NCBI GenBank assembly: GCA_003235465.1
Contig: QJWD01000204.1
Span: 1 to 10,723, forward strand
Direction of reading: 5' to 3'
Source: Nitrospirota bacterium
GTDB taxonomy: Bacteria; Nitrospinota; Nitrospinia; Nitrospinales; VA-1
Length of the DNA: 10,723 nucleotides
In this document: piece after piece, positions 1 through 7,318 of the stretch
Position numbering within the stretch: position 1 is the stretch's first letter
How the letters are laid out: each line of letters opens with the position of its first letter
Program-made: the position numbers and the translations under genes
Notes under the pieces: model-generated
Databases searched by the model: none
Told to the model about the DNA's origin: nothing
The model's input: only the letters and a program-made list of their open reading frames with translations

Positions 1-21
1 GAAGTTGATCACATTTTTCAT
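1..21 (-). CDS. Possible start of a divergent gene, cut by the left edge
   Basis: On the minus strand an ATG at 21-19 opens a frame reading MKNVINF before the window ends. A GGAG-type Shine-Dalgarno sits about 8 bases upstream of it, in the reverse complement of the GC-rich stretch at 22-40. If real, this gene is transcribed away from trxA and the two share the control region 22-286. Seven residues give no family. The competing reading is the end of a plus-strand gene: frame 1 is open from base 1 to a TAG at 61-63 (20 codons, ending VVLLK). Either could be chance. Confidence 0.27.
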
Positions 22-101
22 CTGCGTGCTCCCGGGCCGAATACAGTTGTTCTATTGAAATAGGGGTCGATCGCTCAGGCGGGCCATCGAAGGCAAAAAG
101 G

Positions 102-130
102 TTGCCGGTCAAAAAGCAGTATGTTACTAT
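102..130 (+). promoter_or_regulatory. Candidate sigma70-type promoter for trxA
   Basis: TTGCCG at 102-107 and TACTAT at 125-130 are separated by exactly 17 bases, each matching 4 of 6 consensus positions. Transcription would begin near 137, giving a leader of about 150 bases before the trxA start at 287. The -35 overlaps the right arm of a perfect inverted repeat, GGCAA (92-96) and TTGCC (102-106), which could be an operator half-site pair or chance. No other gene lies between this site and trxA. Confidence 0.4.
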
Positions 131-275
131 ACCGCCATTCGCCCCACATGGTTTTCTTTGGATTTTCCTGGAGCTATTATAACGATTGGCCGGCGCGGGC
201 GCGCTCGTTTTTGAGCCCCGAAACGCCATTTGAATTTCCTGCCGCATTTCCGGCTTGGAACAACCCCTTTAAATC

Positions 276-280
276 AGGAG
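276..280 (+). promoter_or_regulatory. Shine-Dalgarno site fixing the trxA start
   Basis: AGGAG lies 6 bases before the ATG at 287. The longer open frame that begins with TTG at 230 has no such site, and its extra 19 residues are not part of a thioredoxin fold, so translation should begin at 287. Confidence 0.65.
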
Positions 281-286
281 CTTGAT

Positions 287-628
287 ATGGCTGGCGGAAA
301 AGTGGTCACGGTTTCCGACGATGAATTCGAAGCGTCCGTGCTTCAAAACTCAAAACCCGTCCTGCTGGATTTTTGGGCCGAATGGTGCCAGCCTTGCAAA
401 ATGCTCGCCCCCACGGTGGAAGAGATCGCCGGGGAGTATGAGGACAAGGTGCTGGTCGGCAAGCTGAACGTGGACGACAACCCAGGCACTGCCACCAAGT
501 TCGGCATCCGCGGCATTCCCACGCTGCTGTTTTTCAAGGATGGAAAAGTGGTTCAGCAGCTGGTGGGCGTCAAATCCAAGGCCGAGATCAAGAAAGTCAT
601 CGAAGAAAACCTTCTGGCCTCCGCATAA
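287..628 (+). CDS. trxA: Thioredoxin with a CQPC active site
   Basis: This is a small cytoplasmic dithiol-disulfide oxidoreductase of the thioredoxin family. It reduces protein disulfides and is itself reduced by thioredoxin reductase. At 113 residues it has the normal single-domain length. The active site WCQPC occupies residues 33-37 in a classic strand-helix setting (LLDFWAEWCQPCKMLAP). The cis-proline is in the GIPT motif (Pro78), followed by the LLFFKDGK strand and turn (80-87) and the conserved Gly in LVGV (94). The usual central residue before Pro is Gly (WCGPC); here it is Gln, which may shift redox potential or partner choice. The ATG at 287 is preferred because of its Shine-Dalgarno site. 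The gene stands alone on the plus strand and converges on bioB. Its TAA stop lies in the loop of a short hairpin (618-634). Confidence 0.95.
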   Translation: MAGGKVVTVSDDEFEASVLQNSKPVLLDFWAEWCQPCKMLAPTVEEIAGEYEDKVLVGKLNVDDNPGTATKFGIRGIPTLLFFKDGKVVQQLVGVKSKAEIKKVIEENLLASA

Positions 629-635
629 GCGAGGT

Positions 636-654
636 CCCGGCCACCCTGGCCGGG
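636..654 (+). terminator. Perfect hairpin just after trxA
   Basis: CCCGGCCA (636-643) pairs exactly with TGGCCGGG (647-654) around a 3-base loop, starting 8 bases after the trxA stop. There is no T tract on the plus strand, so it is not a textbook intrinsic terminator. It may slow polymerase, protect the 3' end, or work with a termination factor. Confidence 0.4.
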
Positions 655-673
655 CAGGAGGCGGCCGAGCGGG

Positions 674-701
674 AAAAACAATGGGGGCGTCCCGCGCCCC
701 C
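674..701 (-). terminator. Intrinsic terminator of the aroA-DUF255-bioB unit
   Basis: Read on the minus strand, GGGGGCG (701-695) pairs with CGCCCCC (689-683) around a 5-base loop, followed by ATTG and five Ts (678-674). A strong GC stem followed by a T tract is the standard rho-independent layout. It lies about 110 bases beyond the bioB stop and faces trxA, so it would end the leftward transcript before it enters trxA. Confidence 0.72.
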
Positions 702-811
702 GGTGCTTAGGCCCTATATACCCAAATCCCCCAACCTGGCGATGGCGGCATCACCGCGTTGACCTGTGCCCAGCCCCATCATCATCGCGCCATTCTCGAA
801 AACGATTTGGC

Positions 812-1810
812 TCAGGAGCCCGCGGATTCGTAGACCGGCCGAAGACCCAGGCTCTCGATCATCGCGATATCCTTTTTCGGGTCCTGGCCCTTGGTGATGA
901 GGTAATTGCCGCCGAGGATGCCGTTGGCCCCCGCCGCGAACAGGCCCTCCTGCTCGTCCTGGAACACCTCCTCGCGGCCGCCGCAGACGAACAGGTCCAT
1001 TTCCGGCATCACCAGCCTGAGAAGCGCGATGGACCGAAGCGCCTCGGTCGCGTCCATCACCTGCAAATGGTCCAGGCCGGTGCCCTCGATGGGCTTGAGG
1101 AAGTTGATGGGGAACGAGTGGGTCTTCATGTCCTTGATGTCGAAGGCCATCTCCACGCGCTGGCCGTGGCTTTCCCCCATGCCGAAAATGCCGCCGACGC
1201 ACACCTTGAGCCCGGCTTCGCGGGCGTTTTCCACTGCCCTGACCTCGTCCTGGTAACTGTGGGTCGAGACGATTTTTTCGAAATGGCTGGCGGCGGTTTC
1301 CAGGTTGTGGTGGCAGCGGTCGAGGCCCGCGGCTTTCAGTTCCTTCAGGTGCTCCACCTGCATGAGGCCGAGCGAGCAGCAGACCTCGAGCCGGGTTTCG
1401 TTCTTGATGCGGCGAATCGCCTCGATAACCCGGTCGAGCTCCTGCCTGTCGTTCAAGGCGGTGCCCGAGGTGACGATGGAAAACTCGTTCGAGCCGAACG
1501 CCTCGGCCTCCTTGGCGGCGCGGACGATTTCGTCCACATCCATCAGGCCGTACTCGGGGCTCGAGGTTTGAAACGACGCCGACTGGCCGCAGAACGAGCA
1601 ATCCTCCACGCAGCGGCCGGATTTGGCGTTGACGATGGAGCAGATCTTGACGTCCTGGCCCTTGAATTTTTCGCGGATGCGCGTGGTGCCCTCGAACAAA
1701 AGCTCGAGTTCGTCGCGGGAGAAGGTTTCAAGCAGGAGCGCCTGGTCGCGGGTGATGCCTTCCCCGGCGAGGGCGCGGTCCACCATGCTGTCGATCAGTT
1801 CTTTTCTCAT
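812..1810 (-). CDS. bioB: Biotin synthase (radical SAM), with atypical auxiliary-cluster residues
   Basis: BioB inserts sulfur into dethiobiotin in the last step of biotin synthesis. It is a cytoplasmic radical SAM enzyme with a [4Fe-4S] cluster and an auxiliary cluster that donates sulfur. The 332-residue length is normal. The radical SAM motif is CVEDCSFC (Cys67, 71, 74), preceded by the family's NAKSG. Further BioB signatures are LEVCCSLG (142-148), HHNLET (167-172), KVCVGGIFGMGE (203-213), the INFLKPIEGT stretch (235-244) and GGRE (277-280). By alignment from memory to E. coli, Cys128 and Cys188 match Cys144 and Cys204. The residue matching Cys97 is Ser111, and that matching Arg260 is hydrophobic with Cys276 close by; Cys166 replaces the Tyr of YNHN. 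Start: ATG at 1810 with AAGG 4 bases upstream. It is the last gene of the aroA unit, 57 bases after the DUF255 gene, with no other bio gene in view. Confidence 0.95.
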   Translation of the reverse strand: MRKELIDSMVDRALAGEGITRDQALLLETFSRDELELLFEGTTRIREKFKGQDVKICSIVNAKSGRCVEDCSFCGQSASFQTSSPEYGLMDVDEIVRAAKEAEAFGSNEFSIVTSGTALNDRQELDRVIEAIRRIKNETRLEVCCSLGLMQVEHLKELKAAGLDRCHHNLETAASHFEKIVSTHSYQDEVRAVENAREAGLKVCVGGIFGMGESHGQRVEMAFDIKDMKTHSFPINFLKPIEGTGLDHLQVMDATEALRSIALLRLVMPEMDLFVCGGREEVFQDEQEGLFAAGANGILGGNYLITKGQDPKKDIAMIESLGLRPVYESAGS

Positions 1811-1866
1811 AGAGCCTTCGGGTTCGGGTTATGCCGACGATTATATATCCTTTAGACCGCTCGCGG

Positions 1867-3942
1867 CTAATCATATTTGAGCAAGCCCTCAAGGTCCTCA
1901 ACGCGCGTGACCGGCTTCTGGCAGACTCCCCTCCGGCAAACGTAGGCGGCCGCCTGTCCGTCCACGGCGGTCTTGCCCTTGAGGAGCGGGATGTCTTTCG
2001 CCTCCGCCCGGCCGGCGGGGGCGTAGGCGAACACCGCGTTGGGGAAGAAGCCGCCGCGAATGAACTTAAGCATCGCCTCCGTCGAGGGGTATTCCTCGGG
2101 CCCGACCACCGCCACCTCCTTCACCCCCCCGAGGTAAAGGTGCAGCGCCTGCATCATGGCGGCGGAGTTCAGGCCGTATTCCATCAGCTCGTCGTGAAAG
2201 GTGAGAAACACCCGTTCCGCCCGCGCCAGAAGATCCGCGTCCTGGAGATAGGCGGAGAGCCTGAGCAAAAGGAGGGCGGCGCCGCTGTTGCCCGAGGGTT
2301 CGACGCCGTCGTAGCCGCTCACCTGGCGGACGATGAGGTTCTCGGCGTCGCTCGCGGTTTCGTAGTAGGCGCCGTCGGCTGAGAACTTGTCCTCGATGCG
2401 CATAAGCAGGCCCTGCGCGTGGCGGATGTAGCCCGCGTCCCACGTCGCCTCGTATAGGTCCAGGCAGGCCGTGGCGATGGCGGTGTAGTCGAACAGGTAG
2501 CCGTCGTAGCGGGCCTCGCCGTCGCGGTAGCGTCTTAAGAGTTTGCCTTCGGGCGTGGCGAGGCGGGTGAGCACGAAATCCATCGCGCGTTTCGCCTGTC
2601 CGGTGCGGTGCGCGTCCCCGAACACGCGGCCGGCCTTCGCCATGGCGCTGATCATGAGCCCGTTCCAGGAGGTGAGGATTTTATCGTCGAGGAGCGGCCT
2701 CACCCGCTTGCTTCTCGCCTCGAGCAAAAGCGCCCGCGCGTGGTCGATCTCCTGGTTCACCAGGTCGCGGTCGAGGCCGAGCTCCTTCGCCAGCGTCTCC
2801 GGCCTGCGCGTGAGGTGAAGGATGTTCTTGCCCTCGAAATTGCCCGCCTCGGTGATGTTGTAATAGGGCGCCGCCACCGACGCGGTTTTGCGGCCGAGGA
2901 GTTTTTCCACCTCCGCCAGCGTCCAGGCGTAGAACTTTCCTTCGACGCCCTCGCTGTCCGCGTCTTCGGCGCTGTAGAAGCCGCCGTCGGGCGAGGTCAT
3001 GTCGCGGTCGATGTAGTGAAAAAGGTCGTTGGCGTATTCCTTGAACAAAGTTTCGCCGGTGACCTGGAAGGCCTCGGTGAGGGCGGAAGCGAACAGCGCG
3101 TTGTCGTAAAGCATCTTCTCGAAATGCGGCACCCGCCAGCGGTAGTCGGTGCTGTAACGCGACAGGCCGCCGCCGATCTGGTCGTAGATGCCGCCGTTTT
3201 TCATGGCCATGAGCGTGTTCTTCACCATCGCCAGGCTGTGTTCGTCGCCAGTGCGGTGGTGGTGCCGAAGCAGGAGAGACAGGCCCATCGAGGGTGGAAA
3301 CTTGTTCGCGGGCTGGAATTTGAAGCCGTGGTGGAGCGGGTCGTAATGGCTTTTGAACAGGCTCTGCGCTTTGTCCTCGCCATCGAAACTGAGAAGGCCG
3401 GGGGAGCCGGCAGGCGTCTCGCGGGTCGCCGATTCGCGGATGGCGTTCACCAGCGCCTGGCCCTGCCTCACCACCTTGTCGTGCTCGTTCTTCCAGGTGT
3501 CGGAAAGAAAGTTGAGGACGTCGCCGAACGAAGGCAGGTTGAAGCGCCTGGTCGGCGGGTAGTAGGTGCCGCCGTAGAACGGGATGCCCTCGGGGGTGAC
3601 GAACACGTTGAGCGGCCAGCCGCCCTGCTGGCCCAGGCTCTGCACGGCCTTCATGTAGATGCTGTCGATGTCCGGCCTCTCCTCGCGGTCGACCTTGATG
3701 CTGACGTAGTTCTCGTTCAGCAGGCGGGCGAGCGCCGGGTCCTCGAACGATTCGCGTTCCATCACGTGGCACCAGTGGCAGGTGGCGTAGCCGATGCTCA
3801 CCAGCACCGGGAGGTTCTTTTCGCGGGCGAGGCGAAACGGTTCCTCGCCCCAGGGGTGCCAGTTGACCGGGTTGTGCGCGTGCTGCAGGAGGTAGGGGCT
3901 CTTCTCGTTCGCCAGCTTGTTGGTGTAGGGGTGCTTCGACAT
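1867..3942 (-). CDS. DUF255 thioredoxin-fold protein with glycosidase-like barrel (YyaL/SPATA20 family)
   Basis: This 691-residue protein has the full length of the family also called SSP411 or spermatogenesis-associated protein 20. The N-terminal part is the hallmark: [15 protein letters not shown] (12-26), a thioredoxin-like CHWC at 55-58 followed by HVM, then DREERPDID (85-93) and GGWPLNVF (107-114). The rest resembles an (alpha/alpha)6-barrel of the six-hairpin glycosidase type ([32 protein letters not shown]). No signal peptide is visible, so it is probably cytoplasmic. The biochemical role of the family is not established; a redox role or a sugar-related activity are both only suggested by fold. 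The ATG at 3942 is right because the conserved N-terminus begins immediately after it, but no good Shine-Dalgarno precedes it. Since the aroA frame runs across this start, translation may be coupled to aroA. Confidence 0.92.
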   Translation of the reverse strand: MSKHPYTNKLANEKSPYLLQHAHNPVNWHPWGEEPFRLAREKNLPVLVSIGYATCHWCHVMERESFEDPALARLLNENYVSIKVDREERPDIDSIYMKAVQSLGQQGGWPLNVFVTPEGIPFYGGTYYPPTRRFNLPSFGDVLNFLSDTWKNEHDKVVRQGQALVNAIRESATRETPAGSPGLLSFDGEDKAQSLFKSHYDPLHHGFKFQPANKFPPSMGLSLLLRHHHRTGDEHSLAMVKNTLMAMKNGGIYDQIGGGLSRYSTDYRWRVPHFEKMLYDNALFASALTEAFQVTGETLFKEYANDLFHYIDRDMTSPDGGFYSAEDADSEGVEGKFYAWTLAEVEKLLGRKTASVAAPYYNITEAGNFEGKNILHLTRRPETLAKELGLDRDLVNQEIDHARALLLEARSKRVRPLLDDKILTSWNGLMISAMAKAGRVFGDAHRTGQAKRAMDFVLTRLATPEGKLLRRYRDGEARYDGYLFDYTAIATACLDLYEATWDAGYIRHAQGLLMRIEDKFSADGAYYETASDAENLIVRQVSGYDGVEPSGNSGAALLLLRLSAYLQDADLLARAERVFLTFHDELMEYGLNSAAMMQALHLYLGGVKEVAVVGPEEYPSTEAMLKFIRGGFFPNAVFAYAPAGRAEAKDIPLLKGKTAVDGQAAAYVCRRGVCQKPVTRVEDLEGLLKYD

Positions 3943-5219
3943 TGTCTGCGTCCGGGCTGGGGCCTGGCCAGCGCCTGGAACCGCTCGAAAAAGTCGGGAA
4001 AGGATTTTTCCACCGAGCGCGGGTTCTTGATTTTGACGCCTTGAATCCCGAGCCCCGCCACCGCGAAGCTCATCGCCATGCGGTGGTCATTGTAGGTTTC
4101 GATTTCCGCTCCCCGGTAGCTTGCGGGGTGGACGGTGATGGAATCCGCCCCCGCTTCCACCCGCGCGCCCAGGCGCGAGAGTTCCTGCCGGAGAGCGTGG
4201 ATGCGGTCAGTCTCCTTGATGCGCAGGTTGGCGATGCCGTCCATGGTCGTCGGCCCTTCGGCGAACAGGGCGACCACCGCAAGCGTCTGCACCACATCGG
4301 GCATGCCGTTCATGTTGATGCGGATGCCCTTCAGGCGGCCGCCGCTCAGGCGGATTTCGCTGGCGGTTTTCTCCACCCGGCAGCCCATTTGCCCGAGCGC
4401 CTCGAGCAAACCCCGGTCTCCCTGGACGCTCTCGGGATTGAGCCCGGTGAGCGCCACCGTGCCGCCGGCCACCGCTGCCGCGGCAAGGAAATACGAGGCG
4501 CTCGACCAGTCGCCCTCGACGGTGTAGTCGCGCGCCCGGTAGGCCTGGTTGCCGCGCACGCGGAAGGTCTGGTAAGTCGCATTTTCCACATTCACGCCGA
4601 AAGCCCGCATGATGTCTAGGGTGATGTCGGCGTAGGGCTTGGAGGTGAGCTCGCCCAGGATGTGGATCGTCGTGTCGGCCTTGAAGTAGGGCGCCGAGAG
4701 CAGGAGCGAAGTCAGGTACTGGCTGCTCTTGTCGCCCGCCAGCAGGACCTCGCCGCCAGCAACGCCGCCGCCGTGAATCTCGAGCGGCGGGCAGCCGTTG
4801 TTCTTGATCGAGCGTGCATCGACATGCATCTGCCTCAGGCAATCGAGCAGGTCGGCGAGGGGCCGCTCCTGCATGCGCTCGTCGCCGTTTAGGCGGGTGA
4901 CGCCCTCTGCCAAGGCGGAAAACGTCGTGAGAAAGCGCATGGTGGTGCCGGCGTTGCCGACGAAAATCTCCCTTTCCGGCGCGCGCATCACCCCGCGTTT
5001 GCCGGTCACCAGGAAATCGTCGCCATCTCTTTCGACGGGAATGCCGAAGGCCGCGAGCGCCTCGCTCATGTAGCGGGTGTCGTCGCTATGCAGCGGGGAC
5101 CGAACGCGGCACGGGCCGTCGGCCAGCGCCGCGATAAGCAGGGCGCGGTTGGTGTAGCTCTTGGAAGCGGGAATCGCCACCCTGGCGTTCAGGTTATGTG
5201 CGGGATGAATTTCAATCAC
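3798..5219 (-). CDS. aroA: 3-phosphoshikimate 1-carboxyvinyltransferase (EPSP synthase) with run-on C-terminus
   Basis: AroA joins phosphoenolpyruvate to shikimate-3-phosphate to form EPSP, the sixth step of the shikimate pathway, in the cytoplasm. Substrate-binding motifs are present in order: SKSYTNR (19-25), [10 protein letters not shown] (88-97), [11 protein letters not shown] (110-120), GDKSSQY (162-168), IKETDRI (334-340) and NDHRMAM (377-383), with KSFPDFF (405-411) as the usual C-terminal signature. The position after MR that is Pro in E. coli is Phe here, a common variant. The start is a GTG at 5219 with only a weak GGGG upstream. The family normally ends around residue 420-430. This frame continues to 473, and the last 48 residues lie inside the DUF255 gene in another frame and are rich in Arg, Thr, Ser and Pro. 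The tail is probably not a folded domain. It is the first gene of the leftward unit. Confidence 0.93.
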   Translation of the reverse strand: MIEIHPAHNLNARVAIPASKSYTNRALLIAALADGPCRVRSPLHSDDTRYMSEALAAFGIPVERDGDDFLVTGKRGVMRAPEREIFVGNAGTTMRFLTTFSALAEGVTRLNGDERMQERPLADLLDCLRQMHVDARSIKNNGCPPLEIHGGGVAGGEVLLAGDKSSQYLTSLLLSAPYFKADTTIHILGELTSKPYADITLDIMRAFGVNVENATYQTFRVRGNQAYRARDYTVEGDWSSASYFLAAAAVAGGTVALTGLNPESVQGDRGLLEALGQMGCRVEKTASEIRLSGGRLKGIRINMNGMPDVVQTLAVVALFAEGPTTMDGIANLRIKETDRIHALRQELSRLGARVEAGADSITVHPASYRGAEIETYNDHRMAMSFAVAGLGIQGVKIKNPRSVEKSFPDFFERFQALARPQPGRRQCRSTPTPTSWRTRRAPTSCSTRTTRSTGTPGARNRFASPAKRTSRCW

Positions 5220-5257
5220 AGCGGCCCCGAAGGTGCGGGATTTTTCTGAGAGCGATC

Positions 5258-5266
5258 ACTATAGCA
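5258..5266 (-). promoter_or_regulatory. Extended -10 element upstream of aroA
   Basis: On the minus strand TGC (5266-5264) is followed by TATAGT (5263-5258), a 5-of-6 match to TATAAT with the TGn extension. It lies about 39 bases before the aroA GTG. No good -35 is found 16-18 bases upstream, which extended -10 promoters can tolerate. It would drive aroA, the DUF255 gene and bioB. The remaining divergent gap (5267-5451) holds a small GGCGG/CCGCC hairpin (5305-5323) and an AT-rich TAATAT (5361-5366) that could belong to a rightward promoter, but no convincing -35 accompanies it. Confidence 0.38.
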
Positions 5267-5451
5267 CAATCGCCGGAGCCGGGAGCGGTGCGATAAGCCC
5301 GCTTGGCGGCCTTTTATCCCGCCGGGCCTTCTTTTCCCTGCGCCCAGGCGTTGCATAGGGTAATATGGAAGAGCTGAACCGTGGCCCGCAAGCAGGCGGT
5401 GGCCTTTTAGGCGAAGCCAGGTACCAGCCCAGAAGGAGAAAAATCCCCTCC

Positions 5452-6888
5452 ATGACGATCCGTCTGCCCATCCTGTTTGCCTTGCCGCTGGCTTATTTTC
5501 TCTTTCGCATCGGGCAATACGGCCTGTCCATCGACACCGATGAATGGGGGATACTGAACGCCAGCCGGCAGATCCTTTCCGGCAATTATCTTGCGGGAGA
5601 CCCGAACAAGACCCTCGAGCTTGTTCTCGGCCTGATCCCGGCCTATTTCAACCGGCCGATGCTGTTGCCCATCCTGACTTCGATCATTGGCGCCGCCACC
5701 TGCCTCGCGGTTTATCTGCTGGTGCACGAACTCACCGAAGACCGGCAGGCGGCTCTCCTCGCCTGGGGCATGCTGCTCCTCTCGCCCGTGCTCTACTGGC
5801 AGGTGATCGTCGCCAACAGCGTCGCCGTCATGAGCGGCCTTGTCGTCGTTGCGGTTTATTGCTTGTCGCTCGGGAGAATCCGGCAGGGCGCGGTCTGGAT
5901 GGCTCTCGCCGAACTGTCCCGTCCCGAGCCGTTTTTCGTGTTTCCCTTTCTGGTTTTCTATTTTACCTGGCTTTTAAGGAATGGCGAGATCGACTGCCGC
6001 GATCTGCTCTTTGCAGTGACGGTCCTCTGCCTGCCGCTATTATGGTGGCTCGGGTTCACCTTCCTTCGATCCGGCAGTTCGCTCACCGGCCTGACCCTGG
6101 CGATGAATTACGGCAAGGCGGTGACTTCCGAACACGGGTTCCTGGCCTTTCCCCAGGTGATCCTGAGAATAATCCAGGACCATTACATGACCCCGGCCGC
6201 CCTGGGTGTTGCGCTGTTGGGCGTCCTGTGCCTGCTGCCCTCGGTCGGGCGTTACGTCTACGTCTACGGGGTCCTCCTGTTCACGGTGCTCGGGTACTGG
6301 GCTCTGGTGGCGCTGGGCACGGCGATGCAGGAGCGCTTTCTGCTGCCGATCCATATATTTCTCCTGGTGTTCTCCGCTGGCGCATACGCCCTCGCGTGCG
6401 AGCGGTTGTCCGCCTTTAAAGGCAGTTTCTTTCGCGGCGCCGTGCCGCCGCTCCTCGCCGCCGGCCTCCTGGTCCTTAACCTGAATTTCAATGGCTACCT
6501 CCGGGTCGACCGGATTCTCACCTTTCACAACGGCTTCAGCAACGACCTCCCGCGCGTGGCAACGCTCCTCAAGGAGAACCAGGGCAAAGAAGACGCCCGC
6601 CTCGTCCTGATATCGGCCCGCCGGGTGGCGCGGCTGACCTACCTTCTTGGCGACGCGAGCGCCCGCTTCACCTTCGTCACCTTTCGCGGCCTCTATTCCA
6701 GCGGCGAGGACCTGAGCCGCCGGCCCATCGCCTGGGTGGTGTACGCGCCGGAGGACCTCTACCCGGTCAAGAGCGCATTTAACGCCATGGAGATGATGAC
6801 CCCCGAAGGCCTGAAGCGCCAGGGGGTGAGTATCGAGCAAACCTGGCCCGTATCCGAGCACACCCGGCTCATTCGGCTCGTTCGCTGA
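5452..6888 (+). CDS. GT-C type polytopic membrane glycosyltransferase (ArnT/PMT-like)
   Basis: This 478-residue protein has many hydrophobic spans through about residue 345 and a soluble C-terminal part of roughly 130 residues. The layout is that of GT-C glycosyltransferases, which move sugars from a polyprenyl-phosphate carrier to lipid, glycan or protein acceptors outside the inner membrane. Supporting motifs: an acidic motif in the first external loop (DTDEW, 28-32) followed by a long amphipathic loop, LSRPEPFF (155-162), and ERFLLPIH (294-301) in a late membrane span. The acceptor cannot be told. A longer frame starts at ATG 5365, but its extra 29 residues are polar and precede the first membrane span. 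ATG 5452 has AAGGAG upstream (5433-5438), although the 13-base spacing is long, so the start is uncertain. It is divergent from aroA and has a hairpin across its stop codon. Confidence 0.78.
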   Translation: MTIRLPILFALPLAYFLFRIGQYGLSIDTDEWGILNASRQILSGNYLAGDPNKTLELVLGLIPAYFNRPMLLPILTSIIGAATCLAVYLLVHELTEDRQAALLAWGMLLLSPVLYWQVIVANSVAVMSGLVVVAVYCLSLGRIRQGAVWMALAELSRPEPFFVFPFLVFYFTWLLRNGEIDCRDLLFAVTVLCLPLLWWLGFTFLRSGSSLTGLTLAMNYGKAVTSEHGFLAFPQVILRIIQDHYMTPAALGVALLGVLCLLPSVGRYVYVYGVLLFTVLGYWALVALGTAMQERFLLPIHIFLLVFSAGAYALACERLSAFKGSFFRGAVPPLLAAGLLVLNLNFNGYLRVDRILTFHNGFSNDLPRVATLLKENQGKEDARLVLISARRVARLTYLLGDASARFTFVTFRGLYSSGEDLSRRPIAWVVYAPEDLYPVKSAFNAMEMMTPEGLKRQGVSIEQTWPVSEHTRLIRLVR

Positions 6889-6894
6889 ACGAGC
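6876..6894 (+). terminator. Perfect hairpin spanning the glycosyltransferase stop codon
   Basis: GCTCGTTC (6876-6883) pairs exactly with GAACGAGC (6887-6894) around a 3-base loop. The TGA stop (6886-6888) is at the loop and stem junction. No T tract follows, so it may be an attenuator, a factor-dependent terminator, or an mRNA 3'-end structure. It directly precedes the promoter at 6900-6928. Confidence 0.4.
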
Positions 6895-6899
6895 GGCAC

Positions 6900-6928
6900 T
6901 TGTTATGCCCAGGGCTTTTTGATATGAT
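6900..6928 (+). promoter_or_regulatory. Sigma70-type promoter for the four-gene plus-strand cluster
   Basis: TTGTTA (6900-6905) and TATGAT (6923-6928) match 4 of 6 and 5 of 6 consensus positions with the ideal 17-base spacer. Transcription would start near 6935, leaving a leader of about 57 bases before the ATG at 6993. Its position right after the stop-codon hairpin suggests the genes downstream form a separate transcription unit from the glycosyltransferase. Confidence 0.55.
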
Positions 6929-6992
6929 CGCGCAAAAGAACACCCCCATTTGCATGGACCAAGCAGCGGTTTTTTAGGCATTTGCGCATCTT

Positions 6993-7283
6993 ATGAGCGA
7001 GAATAAACAGTCCCTCTGGTACCGGCTGTGGGGGCACAAGTCGGAAGCGGAAAAGAAGCGGATCAAGTCTTACATCCCCCTCTTGCTCTATACCTTCGGC
7101 TTTGCCTACGGGGTGATCTACCTGTCCATCCTCAACACGGTGAACCGGAACAAGGTGGGGACCACGGTTAAATCCTGGTTCGGGGGGGATCGGCCCGAGG
7201 TGACCGCCGCCCGCGAGCAGGAAAAACGCGAGGTTAAAGAAAGCTTCGATTTAATCAGGAAGCGGGTTTCCGGCGGCCGCTAG
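6993..7283 (+). CDS. Small single-span membrane protein of unknown function
   Basis: I do not recognise a family for this 96-residue protein. It has a basic and polar N-terminus with several aromatic residues (WYRLW, 9-13), one hydrophobic span at about 28-48 (from YIPLLLYTFGFAYG onward), and a charged C-terminal tail (66-91) of alternating acidic and basic residues that could form an amphipathic helix. Positive-inside charge favours an inner-membrane protein with its N-terminus in the cytoplasm, but the tail is also charged, so topology is unsure. The ATG at 6993 has only a weak AGG upstream. It is the first gene after the 6900-6928 promoter and is followed 35 bases later by the DUF4149-like gene. 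The matching codon bias of the region and this packing support a real gene. Confidence 0.7.
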   Translation: MSENKQSLWYRLWGHKSEAEKKRIKSYIPLLLYTFGFAYGVIYLSILNTVNRNKVGTTVKSWFGGDRPEVTAAREQEKREVKESFDLIRKRVSGGR

Positions 7284-7318
7284 TCCGGGGCTGACGGGGC
7301 GGAGGAGAGGAAGGAACG

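Noticed and set aside
1..63. Plus-strand frame ending VVLLK at a TAG (61-63) as the tail of an upstream gene
   Set aside because: Only 20 codons with no recognisable motif and no terminator after it; recorded as the alternative to the minus-strand start at 21.
230..286. TTG start adding 19 residues to thioredoxin
   Set aside because: No ribosome site, and the extension is not part of the fold; ATG 287 has AGGAG at good spacing.
2608..4044. A 478-residue plus-strand open frame opposite the DUF255 gene
   Set aside because: The minus-strand frame carries clear family motifs over its whole length; the plus frame has only shadow composition.
5365..5451. Upstream ATG start adding 29 residues to the glycosyltransferase
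   Set aside because: The added residues are polar, and the hydrophobic N-terminal span begins directly after the ATG at 5452. A weak AGGG before 5365 keeps it as a minor alternative.
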